In this document: positions 44,701 to 53,147 of the stretch, piece after piece
How positions within the stretch are numbered: the stretch's first letter is position 1
Layout of the letters: each line of letters starts with the position of its first letter
Notes under the pieces: generated by a model
The model's input: the letters and a program-made list of their open reading frames with translations, nothing else
Told to the model about the DNA's origin: nothing
The model's database searches: none
Made by a program: the position numbers and the translations under genes
From: JACJXW01 sp964418125
GTDB lineage: Bacteria; Bacteroidota; Bacteroidia; Chitinophagales; Saprospiraceae
Assembly (NCBI GenBank): GCA_964418125.1
Contig: CAYQKY010000015.1
Span: forward strand, 23,138 to 87,137
Direction of reading: 5' to 3'
Length of the DNA stretch: 64,000 nt

Positions 44701-45364
44701 CAGAGACAATCTCCAGAAAGGCCTCCATGAGAAGGAAGAAGTCTACAGCCAATACCAGCAAAGCATTGGCGCCATAACGGAAAAACTGCGCCAGAACGAG
44801 GAACGCCGCAAAAAGGCGGAAGGTCTGTCGGAGAAGATCGAAACCCAGCGCCGGGAATACGGCCGCTGGGCCCGCCTCAATGATATCATCGGTATGGCCG
44901 ACGGCAAGAAATTCCGGACATTCGCCCAGGGCCTGACCCTCCAGAAACTGGTGCAGCTGGCCAATGAACACCTGCAGCGCCTCAATGGCCGCTACATCAT
45001 CAATAAGCGGAGCGACGAAGACCTCGAACTGGAGATCATCGACACCTACCAGGCCGATAACCGCCGCTCTATGAATACCCTTTCGGGAGGAGAAAGCTTC
45101 CTGGTCAGTCTTGCCCTGGCCCTGGGGCTGAGCGACCTGGCCGGGCGCAATGCCCAGATCCAGTCCCTCTTCATCGATGAAGGCTTTGGCACCCTGGATG
45201 AGAATACCCTCGACCTGGCCATTTCCACCCTCGAAAACCTGCAGGCCGGCGGGAAGACCATCGGCATCATCTCCCACGTTAAAGCGCTGAAGGAACGCAT
45301 CTCTGTTCAGGTGGTAGTGCAGAAGCGGGGGAACGGGTTCAGTAGTGTGGAGGTGATTGGTTGA
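41702..45364 (+). CDS. sbcC: Exonuclease subunit SbcC (SMC-like ATPase)
   Basis: The 1220-residue protein has the N-terminal Walker A (ITGDTGAGKTTILDAI), long coiled-coil arms (about 170-1030) with a zinc hook CPLC (nt 43499-43510), and the C-terminal signature and Walker B (TLSGGESFLVSLALALGL, SLFIDEGFGTLDE). It is the ATPase partner of SbcD; the complex opens DNA hairpins and long palindromes. Length is normal. A GATTGGGTT-type inverted repeat follows directly. Confidence 0.97.
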   Translation: MKIRKVTIHNINSLRLQETIRFDEAPLSQAGLFAITGDTGAGKTTILDAITLALYGKVHRNKQAWEVMSYGAVESLAEVEFEVQGDVYRSKWNIWRAHRREDGNILGPERELSRWNAEKGEFEIIAEKIREADTMVEEVTGLDYDRFCRSVMLSQGDFAAFLKASERERSDLLERITGTEIYTRISVAAFERHKLEQQRLAELEKQLETLEVLSEEATAALEKELEAKKKAAEVERKALDQVREQLAWLQKLEELAARKQELGQRLEAIQLEKEEAREGFGRLEEYLKARPLQGQLDRLDDILEQQEGLQVALSTLNKRLQEGRTEEAAIQEARHATQEALRQAKQEAAEQEPLFEKVGALDVEIREKKEPLQQKQEEQEQVLEEARQLEEKLGKKGEEIEWLAGEEKALKVWKEKNASLSTLAENLPLIQQDRDELRSMLKERKETGQDITALEKEQKSSHKRLKQKEQELGKLRAERERLLKQFKNLTPPNYVQERSELLGLLSQEIEQLTSRKQSLQELYRLNQEYQNLLSELSGFEEQLEGLQSQELAISKDLMNSIEWMEELTRQLKYKRTIYEQQLMIANYEKDRGALEEGQPCPLCFSTHHPFRDQDVKPFVNEAKAEFDKVQARYDAVQKNHRELLNQHKEVETRIEQLAGDEVKQLSGQVARQFERILEYEGRIAKVAPELGDGHYTLGRNNLLSRKIEEADGVIRQRQEARIQLGKLLSRLEAQEAHISKGEKELQEQQTALRVLEGRLQLRQQQQQERQEKFETAASRLNGLLQPYGFRFEVETAATAFDTLARQKEEWENKTRSLQDVSRRLELARQEEGQLKKEVKSAVQRCKALQAKIEAEEKVWKGLVEQRRELFGDKELKAARTAQRENLETAEEKAESTSRQLSELALKLSRLEQSVKEKTEGLNDAVKKAVRLKTALDKALQAAGFSNLDNLRQALLDEDTARQLEELREQLAHREVEARQALKSTAESLENEQKKALTGENRDNLQKGLHEKEEVYSQYQQSIGAITEKLRQNEERRKKAEGLSEKIETQRREYGRWARLNDIIGMADGKKFRTFAQGLTLQKLVQLANEHLQRLNGRYIINKRSDEDLELEIIDTYQADNRRSMNTLSGGESFLVSLALALGLSDLAGRNAQIQSLFIDEGFGTLDENTLDLAISTLENLQAGGKTIGIISHVKALKERISVQVVVQKRGNGFSSVEVIG

Positions 45365-45367
45365 TCA

Positions 45368-45475
45368 GTGGGATTAAGTTGATTGGGTTGATTAAGTTGA
45401 TTGGGTTGATTGAGTGCCCTTGCGTACCCAATCAACGAATCAACCCAATCAACGAATCAACCAAATTAACCAACT
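45368..45475. repeat. Inverted repeat of GATTGGGTT-type units after sbcC
   Basis: Left arm is a series of 9-base units (GATTGGGTT GATTAAGTT GATTGGGTT GATTGAGTG), right arm the complement (ACCCAATCAACGAATC, twice), with a short non-repeat centre TGCCCTTGCGT. It is the same unit as at 22.31 kb and begins 4 bases after the sbcC stop, so it may end the sbcDC transcript. Confidence 0.7.
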
Positions 45476-45578
45476 CGATCGACATTCCGTCCGGGATTAT
45501 CGAAAAATTGATTCTATTTTATGGCAATTTGCCTTAATTTGTGGCCACACATACACAATACCAATAAATACTCAAGTA

Positions 45579-46130
45579 ATGCAGAAAGACCTGAAGACAC
45601 TTTTTAATGCGGGTAAAGGGCTGGATGAAAGAAGTGTGAACTCACTGACCAAGGCACTTGAAAAGAATAACCTGGAAGGTTTTGACTATATTGAATTCAA
45701 ACAATCCCTGGGTAAGCTTCAGGCTATGAACATGGATGAAGCCACGGCTTACAAGTCTGCTTTCATCACTGCTTCCACCATGGGGCTGACCAAGGAAAAG
45801 CTGCTGAAAACAGCGGAACATTACCGGAAAGTGCTGTTCAACGAAAAACAACAATTCGACCAGGCTCTGCAAAAGCAAATGGAACAGCGGGTAGAATCGA
45901 AGCACAAGGAGGTTGAACGGATGAAAAAGCAGGTTGAAGAATACAAGGCCAAGATAAGGGACCTGGAGGAGAAGATCGCCAAAGCCCAGTCGACCATAGA
46001 CCATGCCGATGAGCACATTCAGGCGGCCCGGGAAAAGATCGAAGCCACCAAAGATGCTTTTGAGGACACCCTGACGACTATCCTCAGTGAGATCGACCAG
46101 GATATCGAAAATATCAACTCTTTGCTCTAA
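45579..46130 (+). CDS. Coiled-coil protein, partner of the PspA-like membrane protein
   Basis: The 183-residue protein starts at ATG 45579. Residues 1-80 form a small helical domain (LFNAGKGLDERSVNSLTKALEKNN), residues 85-175 a long coiled coil rich in Glu/Lys/Gln (KHKEVERMKKQVEEYKAKI, DLEEKIAKAQSTIDHADEHI). No signal peptide or membrane segment. It precedes the membrane coiled-coil gene by 30 bases; the two may form one complex. Function not established. Confidence 0.75.
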   Translation: MQKDLKTLFNAGKGLDERSVNSLTKALEKNNLEGFDYIEFKQSLGKLQAMNMDEATAYKSAFITASTMGLTKEKLLKTAEHYRKVLFNEKQQFDQALQKQMEQRVESKHKEVERMKKQVEEYKAKIRDLEEKIAKAQSTIDHADEHIQAAREKIEATKDAFEDTLTTILSEIDQDIENINSLL

Positions 46131-46160
46131 ACCATTTTTTGAAATTTCATTCATTGAGAT

Positions 46161-47183
46161 ATGAGCCAATTTGAAAATCCTGAATTCAGGCAAAAATCAT
46201 TCTGGAAGCGCCCGGAAGGGGTTACCGGCGCCATTTTCCTGGCGGCAGTAGTCCTCGGAGGCGGTTACCTCATTCTGGCCAACCTGCCGTTCATCATCGG
46301 GCTGATCCAGAACACGATCACCCTGGCCATCCTGCTGGCCGTTCTGGCTGCCATCGTGTACATGGTCCTGGACCCCCGGATGCGCACCCTGGTGTGGTAT
46401 GGATATAAAAGCATGATGCGCTGGGTCACCGGCCTGTTCGTGCAGATCGACCCCATCGGCATACTGAAGAGCTACGTGGAAGACCTTCAGGACAACCTGG
46501 TAAAAATGCGCAAGCAGATCGGCGTCCTGAAAGGGCAGATGCGCAAGCTGCAGACCCTGATGGAGGACAACGAGCGCACCATTGACGAAAGTATGAAAAT
46601 GGCCAGCGCCGCCAAAGAGAAAGGCATGGATAGCCAGGTGGTGCTCAACACCCGGAAAGCCGCCCGCCTGAAGGACAGCAACGAAAAATACCGGGTACTG
46701 CATCAGAAGATGCAGGTCATGTACCGCATCCTGACCAAGATGCACCAGAATTCCGAGATCCTGCTCGAGGACACCAAAGACCAGGTCAACCTCAAGGAAC
46801 AGGAGCGCAAGGCCATCCGCACCTCCCACAGCGCTATGAAATCGGCCATGAGCGTCATGTCCGGCGACCCGGATAAGCGCGCCATGTTCGACGCCGCTAT
46901 GGAAGCCGTTACCGATGATGTGGCCAACAAGGTGGGAGAGATGGAGCGTTTCATGGAAATGTCGTCCAACCTCATGCAATCCATCGACCTGCAGAACGGC
47001 GTCTTCGAAGAAGAAGGCATGCAAATGCTGGAAAAATGGGAACAGGAAAGCTCCCTGATGCTTTTGAACAGCGGCCGCGCCAGATCCGAAGATACGCTCG
47101 ACCTCGATTCCCCCGTCGCCCGCCCGGAGAAGCGGAGTGAGAGTAAGGGGGGGGATAGTTCTTATGATACTTTTTTTGAGTGA
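46161..47183 (+). CDS. Two-TM protein with PspA/IM30-like coiled coil
   Basis: The 340-residue protein has two transmembrane helices (about 23-48 and 52-70), then a cytoplasmic helical part from about 90 to 290 (SYVEDLQDNLVKMRKQIGVLKGQMRKLQTLMEDN, ALKDSNEKYRVLHQKMQ) of the type seen in PspA-like (ESCRT-III-related) proteins, and an acidic tail. Unlike PspA it is membrane-anchored. In other Bacteroidota such pairs are poorly studied; membrane maintenance is a guess from fold likeness. The similarity is by eye. Confidence 0.65.
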   Translation: MSQFENPEFRQKSFWKRPEGVTGAIFLAAVVLGGGYLILANLPFIIGLIQNTITLAILLAVLAAIVYMVLDPRMRTLVWYGYKSMMRWVTGLFVQIDPIGILKSYVEDLQDNLVKMRKQIGVLKGQMRKLQTLMEDNERTIDESMKMASAAKEKGMDSQVVLNTRKAARLKDSNEKYRVLHQKMQVMYRILTKMHQNSEILLEDTKDQVNLKEQERKAIRTSHSAMKSAMSVMSGDPDKRAMFDAAMEAVTDDVANKVGEMERFMEMSSNLMQSIDLQNGVFEEEGMQMLEKWEQESSLMLLNSGRARSEDTLDLDSPVARPEKRSESKGGDSSYDTFFE

Positions 47184-47234
47184 GCATTTGCCGGGGGCTG
47201 TTTCAGAAGCCTTCGGCAAACCCGATCTCTTTTT

Positions 47235-47242
47235 TAGCTTTG
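47235..47242 (+). promoter_or_regulatory. -7 box of the amidohydrolase gene
   Basis: TAGCTTTG matches TAnnTTTG, 13 bases before the ATG at 47255; TTC stands at the -33 position 20 bases upstream instead of TTG. Confidence 0.45.
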
Positions 47243-47254
47243 CAGAAAAACCTC

Positions 47255-48958
47255 ATGTGCAAATATTTTGCCCTGTCCGTTGTTTTCCTTACTCTTTTAG
47301 CCACCAAACTCTCCTCTCAGGCCGATTTCCTCTTCCACAACGGCCCGATCTACACCCTCGAAGCCCCCGGCGAACAGGTGGAAGCTCTCGCCATCAAGGG
47401 CGAAAGGATCATTTTTACCGGCGCCTGGGAAGATGCGCAGCGACTCATTGACAGCAACACTCAGGTCATAGGCCTGCAGGGCAGGACGCTGTTGCCCGGT
47501 TTTACCGATGCCCATGTCCACCCCATCTCCGGCGGCCTAGCCCTGATGGAATGCAACCTCGCCGGAGTGGAACAGCCGGACAGCATGCTTGCGGTTTTGA
47601 AGCGATACGCAGAGGCCCATCCGGATAAGGAATGGATACGGGGCCACAACTTCTGGCTGGCCTCCTTTCCCGGCGGGAACCCCGGTAAGGAACTGCTGGA
47701 TGAGATCATCCCCAACCGCCCCGTCTACATAACGTCCAGCGATGCGCACTCGGCCTGGGTGAACTCCCGGGCGCTGGAGGCGGCGGGTATTACCGCGGCA
47801 ACGCCCGATCCGCTCAATGGCCTGATCGAACGGGACAGGCAAACCGGCGAACCTACAGGTACTCTGCGGGAGGCCGCCATGGATCTGGTGGAGCGCCACT
47901 TGCCGGCCTATGGCCATGAAGAACTGCTTGCCGCCCTGCGCTTAGGACTGAAAGAGGCCAATTCCAACGGCATCACCAACCTCGTGGAGGCCTCCGCCCG
48001 GGAAAATTACATCAAAGCTTATCTCGAGCTGGCGGAAAAAGGGGAGCTCACCGCTCACGTCAATATTTCCATCTACGGAGATGTTTCAAAGGGCATGGAA
48101 GAGGTGGAAAGGGTTTTGGCCCTGAATGAAAAATACGCGGCGAAACTGCCCGGCGTTTCCGGCCGAAAACCGGATCTTGCTTTCGGACAGGTAAAGCTCT
48201 TCATGGATGGGGTAGTGGAAGGCAAGACCGCTGCCATGCTCAGCCATTATCATGGCGATAATCACCGCGGCGCTCTCAACGCCGGGCCGGATGTAGCTAC
48301 CGGCGTCGTAAATGCCTTCGACGAGGCAGGCTTGCAGATCCACGTGCACGCTATCGGCGACCGGGCCATCCGCACGACACTGGACGCTTTTGAACAGGCC
48401 CGCAAAAGTAATGGGGCCCGGGACAGCCGCCACCATATCGCACACTTGCACGTCATTCACCCGGATGATATTCCGCGTTTCCGGGAACTGGGCGTCATCG
48501 CCAATTTCCAGGCCCTGTGGGCTACGCTGGAAGATTCCTACATGACTGAGCTGAATTACCCGTTTTTGGGCGAGGAGCGGGCGGAATGGCAGTACCCTAT
48601 CGGCACGGTGGCCCGCAACGGGGGGCGCCTGGCCTTTGGCAGCGACTGGGATGTTAGCACCATGGACCCCTTCGACGCCATACAGGTGGCCGTCACCCGG
48701 CGAGGCCCTGATGAAGTGGTGAGGGAGCCCTGGACGCCGCAGCACCTCGTCGATGTCCAAACCGCAGTGGAAGGCTATACCAGAGGCGGAGCCTACCTGA
48801 CTTTTCGGGAAGCGGAAAGCGGGACGCTGGCCCCTGGCAAACTGGCCAACCTGATCATTCTGGACAGGGATGTTTTTCGATGCCCGAAAGTCGAGGTCCA
48901 CCAGGCCGGGGTACTGATGACGATGTTCCGCGGGAAGGTGGTTTACGGAGGTTTTTAA
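47255..48958 (+). CDS. Secreted amidohydrolase family 3 protein (YtcJ-like)
   Basis: The 567-residue protein (ATG 47255) has a signal peptide (CKYFALSVVFLTLLATKLSSQ) and the metal-dependent amidohydrolase pattern: LPGFTDAHVHPISGG, HVHAIGDRAIRTTLDAFEQA, HIAHLHVIHPDD, LAFGSDWDVSTMDPF and the late block GTLAPGKLANLIILDRDVF. It would hydrolyse an amide or related bond of an unknown small substrate in the periplasm. A GTG at 47180 could add 25 residues, but the -7 box lies inside that stretch. Confidence 0.92.
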   Translation: MCKYFALSVVFLTLLATKLSSQADFLFHNGPIYTLEAPGEQVEALAIKGERIIFTGAWEDAQRLIDSNTQVIGLQGRTLLPGFTDAHVHPISGGLALMECNLAGVEQPDSMLAVLKRYAEAHPDKEWIRGHNFWLASFPGGNPGKELLDEIIPNRPVYITSSDAHSAWVNSRALEAAGITAATPDPLNGLIERDRQTGEPTGTLREAAMDLVERHLPAYGHEELLAALRLGLKEANSNGITNLVEASARENYIKAYLELAEKGELTAHVNISIYGDVSKGMEEVERVLALNEKYAAKLPGVSGRKPDLAFGQVKLFMDGVVEGKTAAMLSHYHGDNHRGALNAGPDVATGVVNAFDEAGLQIHVHAIGDRAIRTTLDAFEQARKSNGARDSRHHIAHLHVIHPDDIPRFRELGVIANFQALWATLEDSYMTELNYPFLGEERAEWQYPIGTVARNGGRLAFGSDWDVSTMDPFDAIQVAVTRRGPDEVVREPWTPQHLVDVQTAVEGYTRGGAYLTFREAESGTLAPGKLANLIILDRDVFRCPKVEVHQAGVLMTMFRGKVVYGGF

Positions 48959-48967
48959 TGCAAAAAT

Positions 48968-50440
48968 TTATCCTGCCTCCTGGCTTTCCCCTTCGATCCG
49001 TTTCCATTCTTCTTCCACAACGGCGTTCCCGAATTTGAAGAAGTATTCGTTCATGCTGTGATCGTCGACCGGCGCTATGTCGAAAAGCCCTTTGGAGTTG
49101 GCCCCGTCCTGAAACTCCGGCGCTGTTCTCAGCTCCCGGGCGGAGGCTTCCACAGACGCCATTGCTTCCTGCATTTCCCGCAGGATCTCTTTCTGCGTTT
49201 CTTCATCCAGTTCTTCGAAATCCATCTCCTCTTCCTCGGCGCCAAGTATCGACTTAGGCTTTGGCATCGGGGTGAGGGTATGTCCTTCGTCGAACAGGAG
49301 CGGCCCGCCGCCCAGGTGGCGGAAGCCCAGGATTCGGGGGGGGATCCGGGCGACGATGTCCTTATTGTTGATGTGCACGAAGGTCGCCGGCTCCAGCATC
49401 TCGTTGTAGGCGTCCCTGAACTCCGGGTTGCCGACACGGGGGGAGCCATAGGCATAAACGCCGGCAACAGTAAAGCCGTCCAGCGCAAAGCGGTGGGCGG
49501 CCAGCTGGGCAAGGGCGGCTCCCAGGCTGTGTCCGCTGACGAAAAGCTTTCTGTCAGGCCCCAGCTCATCCACGGCAGCCCGGAGTTCTTCCCAGACGCG
49601 GCCCAGTGCATTGTCGAACCCGCGGTGTACCCGGCCGCGCCCCCCATAGGCGCGGGCCTTGAGGAAACGGGTGTCGACCAGCACGTCTTTCCCGCTGCTC
49701 GTTCCCCGGAAGCATATTGCCAGGTGGTTACCCTTACCGGCTACAAATGCCTGGGTATCGGACTTGTCGTCTTCCACCCATTGGAAAGCATCGTAGCCCC
49801 AATGCCGAAGCTGCTTTTCCACGAAAGCAGGCCCGTAGTAGGCCAGGTGGGAAAGGTCGGCCAGGGCCAGTGCATTGGTTAAAGTATGCTCCGTGGCGTT
49901 TTCGTCAAAGTCAAAAACAAAAGAAGGTATAATACCGTCGTGCCCGTAACGCACTTTATTGATGTATTGTCCCACCTGTCGCAGCGGGTCGGCCCCGCCA
50001 TCAGCCGGCAGGCTGCCCAGTTCCGGAAAAGGGATTTGCTTGTCATCGATATCCAGATAAAAGCCATCCTCGTTGTCGAGCACCCCAACATTGAGCGATT
50101 CGGCATATCGTTTGGCCGCACCTAACACATCGAACGGTGCATCCGGCCCGGGGTCCGGGATCTGGCCATCGGTATTGACCACGTAGTGCAGAAAAGCATG
50201 GCCAACGGCCTGCTCCAGGCTGGTGCTTTCCGATGATGCCTGGCTGAGCCTGTTCCGGAATACGACGAGCGTTTTTGCCAGGTTCTCATTAACGGCCTTT
50301 GCCTCCAGTAAAAAGCCGGCAGGGCCGGATTGGGCGGCAAAGGCCCAGGCAATGTTGATGAAATCTCTGTAAAATAAGGGCAGTCCGCTTTTCAGAGCGG
50401 AAAGGGATTGGCCGATAGCTTCCTGTTTCGGAGCAGGCAT
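48968..50440 (-). CDS. Class 3 lipase-like protein
   Basis: The 490-residue protein has a lipase-3 fold in its middle (about 165-375): HLAICFRGTSSGKDVLVDTRF, the nucleophile elbow VSGHSLGAALAQLAAHRF, VYAYGSPRVGNPEFRDAY with the catalytic Asp region, and a final His in FRHLGGG/EGHTLTPM. No signal peptide. The N-terminal 160 residues are helical and not recognised; the C-terminal 100 are acidic (EEEEMDFEELDEETQ). The substrate may be a phospholipid or glycerolipid. It is convergent with the amidohydrolase gene (9-base gap). Confidence 0.87.
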   Translation of the reverse strand: MPAPKQEAIGQSLSALKSGLPLFYRDFINIAWAFAAQSGPAGFLLEAKAVNENLAKTLVVFRNRLSQASSESTSLEQAVGHAFLHYVVNTDGQIPDPGPDAPFDVLGAAKRYAESLNVGVLDNEDGFYLDIDDKQIPFPELGSLPADGGADPLRQVGQYINKVRYGHDGIIPSFVFDFDENATEHTLTNALALADLSHLAYYGPAFVEKQLRHWGYDAFQWVEDDKSDTQAFVAGKGNHLAICFRGTSSGKDVLVDTRFLKARAYGGRGRVHRGFDNALGRVWEELRAAVDELGPDRKLFVSGHSLGAALAQLAAHRFALDGFTVAGVYAYGSPRVGNPEFRDAYNEMLEPATFVHINNKDIVARIPPRILGFRHLGGGPLLFDEGHTLTPMPKPKSILGAEEEEMDFEELDEETQKEILREMQEAMASVEASARELRTAPEFQDGANSKGLFDIAPVDDHSMNEYFFKFGNAVVEEEWKRIEGESQEAG

Positions 50441-50558
50441 AGGCGGCGGTGTTTTTTATTGTAGAAAAAATAAAGCTAGGGAATTCCCGGCAAACCGGCA
50501 TATTTTTTTGCGGCACTACTGTATCTACTCCCCAAATACGGACAGATCCTTTTTCTTG

Positions 50559-50590
50559 TTGCATAATATTTAGCAGAAAACCGTACTTTG
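50559..50590 (+). promoter_or_regulatory. Possible promoter of the mannosidase gene
   Basis: TTG (50559-50561) is followed after 21-22 bases by GTACTTTG (50583-50590), one base short of the -7 consensus TAnnTTTG. Leader would be about 45 bases. Confidence 0.35.
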
Positions 50591-50640
50591 GCGTTACCCG
50601 GGAGGCAAGTTCCTCCCGCTGTTAAAAATAGCCCTTTCCA

Positions 50641-52821
50641 ATGACAAAGATTCCCGCTTATTCAGTATTCGTTATGGCCGTCATGGCCTTTACCGCCTGC
50701 ACTTCCGAACCCTCCACTGCTCCCCCTGAAGAAAGGGGACACGCTGCCCTGGTGGATCCCTTTATCGGTACGGGCGCTCACGGGCACACTTATCCAGGGG
50801 CAGTACTGCCCTTCGGCCTGGTGCAGTTGAGCCCCGATAACGGCACCGAAGGCTGGGACTGGTGTTCCGGCTATCACATTTCCGATACTGTCATCGCCGG
50901 CTTCAGCCACCTTCATCTCAGCGGGACGGGGATCGGCGACCTTTGTGATATTTCGGTAATGCCCTATCTGGCTCAGGATGCCGAAGCCGGTGAGCCCCAA
51001 TCCTTCCGGCATAGCCGGGAGCAGGCCAGCCCCGGTTTTTACTCTGTCACCTTCAACAATGGCATCGAGGCGGCTCTTACCGCCACCCGCCGGGTGGGAA
51101 TGCATCGCTACACTTTTCCCGAAGGAGCGGAACGGGCTGTTTCCATAGGCCTTGGATTCCGCATCAACTGGGATATGCCCACGGAAACCCACATTGAACA
51201 GGTAAACGGCACAACTTTCACCGGCGTGCGCAAATCGGTAGGCTGGGCCAAAGGCCAGCGCGTTTATTTTGCCGCCGTTTTCTCGGAGCCGCCAAGCCGG
51301 GTGGATATCCAGGAGGCGCCGGTAAAAGGCGTTGATACGCTGACGGCGGCCAGGGCACTGCTCACTTTTCCCGAAGGCACACAACCGCTTCTGATAAAGG
51401 TCGGCATTTCCAGCGCCGGCGTGGAAGGCGCCCTGGCAAATGTAGAACAGGAACTGAACCATTGGGACTTCGACAAGGTAGTACAGGGCGCCCGCTCAGC
51501 CTGGGAGGGAGAACTGGCCAAGATTGACGCCACCTTCATCGAGGCGGGCATGGATACCATTTTCTACACGGCCCTGTATCATTCCGCTCTGGCGCCGGCG
51601 CTCTATTCTGACGCCCTCGGCCGGTACAAGGGCGTGGACAGCACCATTCACACTGCTTCCGGTTATGAACGATACACGGTATTCTCGCTCTGGGATACCT
51701 TCCGCGCCGCCCACCCGTTATATACCATCACCCAGCCTGAGCGGCTGGACGACTTTCTGAAGTCCATTCTGGCTTTTTATGAAGAACACGGCCTGCTGCC
51801 TGTCTGGGCGCTTATGGGCAATGAGACCAATACCATGACCGGCTACCACGCTGTTCCCGTCCTGGCCGACGCCCTGCTGAAGGACCGCCTCGGCGATCAG
51901 GCCGGGTACGCCTATGAGGCCATGCTTAAGAGTGCGGCTCAGGACATCCGGGGTACTAATTTCTACCGGGAGTACGGCTACATCCCCGCCGATAAGGACA
52001 GCTATTCGGTTACCAAAACCCTGGAGTATGCCTACGATGACTGGTGCATCGCTCAGGTAGCTAAAATGCTGGGTAAAGCGGAAGATTACGAGCGGTTCAT
52101 GGAGCGTTCCCGGTCTTATAAGGCGTTGTTTGACCCGGAAACGAAATTCATGCGCGGTAAAAATGCGGACGGCAGTTGGGTGGAGCCGTTCGACCCTTTT
52201 TATTCCGAGCATGGCGCGGAGGGCGTTTACATCGAAGGCACTGCCTGGCAGCACAGCTGGTTCGTGCCCCACGACGTAGAGGGGTTGATCGCTTTGTTTG
52301 GCTCCGATGAAGCTTTTGTGGAACACCTGGACGCTACCTTCTCCGCCAGCTCAGAGCTCCGGGGAGAGAACGTTTCGGCGGACATTAGTGGCCTGATCGG
52401 CCAGTATGCCCATGGCAACGAGCCCAGCCACCACATCGCCTACCTCTACAACTACGCCGGCCAGCCCCGAAAAACCCAGGAACGGGTGCGGGAGATCATG
52501 CAAACCCTCTATACCACCGCCCCGGACGGCTTGTCTGGTAATGAAGACTGTGGGCAGATGTCGGCATGGTACGTATTTAGCGCCCTGGGTTTCTATCCGG
52601 TCAACCCGGCGGATGGCCGGTACGCCATCGGCAGCCCCCTGGTGAAGGAAGCCACGATAAAGGCAGGGGAGGGGCGCACCTTCCGAATTGTTGCCGAGAA
52701 CAACAGCACGGAGAATAGGTACATCAAGGAAGCTTTCCTCAATGGGGAAAAACTGGACAGGTGGTACATCACGCATGAGGAAGTGATCCGGGGAGGGGAG
52801 TTGCGGCTGGTAATGGAGTGA
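50641..52821 (+). CDS. GH92 family alpha-mannosidase lipoprotein
   Basis: The 726-residue protein has a lipoprotein signal (VMAVMAFTACTSEPS) and the full GH92 pattern: VDPFIGTGAHGHTYPGAVLPFG, GFSHLHLSGTG, FSLWDTFRAAHPLY, VWALMGNETNTMTGYHAVPV, HGNEPSHHIAYLYNY and GNEDCGQMSAWYVFSALGFYPV, which hold the calcium and catalytic acid/base residues. Members are calcium-dependent exo-mannosidases that trim N-glycan or fungal mannan chains. It is not within a SusC/D polysaccharide locus here. Confidence 0.96.
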   Translation: MTKIPAYSVFVMAVMAFTACTSEPSTAPPEERGHAALVDPFIGTGAHGHTYPGAVLPFGLVQLSPDNGTEGWDWCSGYHISDTVIAGFSHLHLSGTGIGDLCDISVMPYLAQDAEAGEPQSFRHSREQASPGFYSVTFNNGIEAALTATRRVGMHRYTFPEGAERAVSIGLGFRINWDMPTETHIEQVNGTTFTGVRKSVGWAKGQRVYFAAVFSEPPSRVDIQEAPVKGVDTLTAARALLTFPEGTQPLLIKVGISSAGVEGALANVEQELNHWDFDKVVQGARSAWEGELAKIDATFIEAGMDTIFYTALYHSALAPALYSDALGRYKGVDSTIHTASGYERYTVFSLWDTFRAAHPLYTITQPERLDDFLKSILAFYEEHGLLPVWALMGNETNTMTGYHAVPVLADALLKDRLGDQAGYAYEAMLKSAAQDIRGTNFYREYGYIPADKDSYSVTKTLEYAYDDWCIAQVAKMLGKAEDYERFMERSRSYKALFDPETKFMRGKNADGSWVEPFDPFYSEHGAEGVYIEGTAWQHSWFVPHDVEGLIALFGSDEAFVEHLDATFSASSELRGENVSADISGLIGQYAHGNEPSHHIAYLYNYAGQPRKTQERVREIMQTLYTTAPDGLSGNEDCGQMSAWYVFSALGFYPVNPADGRYAIGSPLVKEATIKAGEGRTFRIVAENNSTENRYIKEAFLNGEKLDRWYITHEEVIRGGELRLVME

Positions 52822-52923
52822 TCAGGTGTCCCAGATGGTCCGGTTTTCTTCTTCCGGATAGCCGTGATTGGCATACCCTTTCATGCCGGGATGGACATGA
52901 AGGCCGGCGATCTTGGTTTTCAT
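52822..52923 (-). CDS. Possible 33-residue peptide
   Basis: ATG 52923 opens 33 codons (KTKIAGLHVHPGMKGYANHG, then YPEEENRTIWDT) whose stop abuts the end of the mannosidase gene. His/Gly/Glu content and codon choice look coding-like, but the length makes chance likely. Confidence 0.3.
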   Translation of the reverse strand: MKTKIAGLHVHPGMKGYANHGYPEEENRTIWDT

Positions 52924-53042
52924 GGCAGTGGTTTTTTGGTTATATAGTCCTTATTCACTCAGTGTAATATTTAAATATCCGTTTTTTTTGCCGGATTGTC
53001 AGTGATGGAAGCCCTGGGGAAGGCCTCGAGGTGCAAGCGGTG

Positions 53043-53115
53043 CTTCTTAGCCGGAAGTGGGAAAGCGGAATTCGGAAGTGGGAATGGGAGCACCCTGCAT
53101 TCCGAAGTGAGAAGA
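53043..53115. repeat. Short-period repeat after glgA
   Basis: CGGAAGTGGGAA occurs at 53052-53063 and again at 53073-53084, with related units (GCGGAATT, GGAATGGGAG, ATTCCGAAGTGAGAAG) around them. It resembles other short-period intergenic repeats in the window in style, not in sequence. Confidence 0.45.
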
Positions 53116-53147
53116 AAAAGGCGCCTTATTCATTCCATCATTCCTTT

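Noticed and set aside
46197..47219. 340-codon open frame opposite the PspA-like gene
   Set aside because: Same length as the real gene, His/Val-rich and without domain; a reverse-complement shadow.
47180..47254. Earlier GTG start of the amidohydrolase
   Set aside because: A full -7 promoter box lies inside that stretch and the signal peptide starts at ATG 47255.
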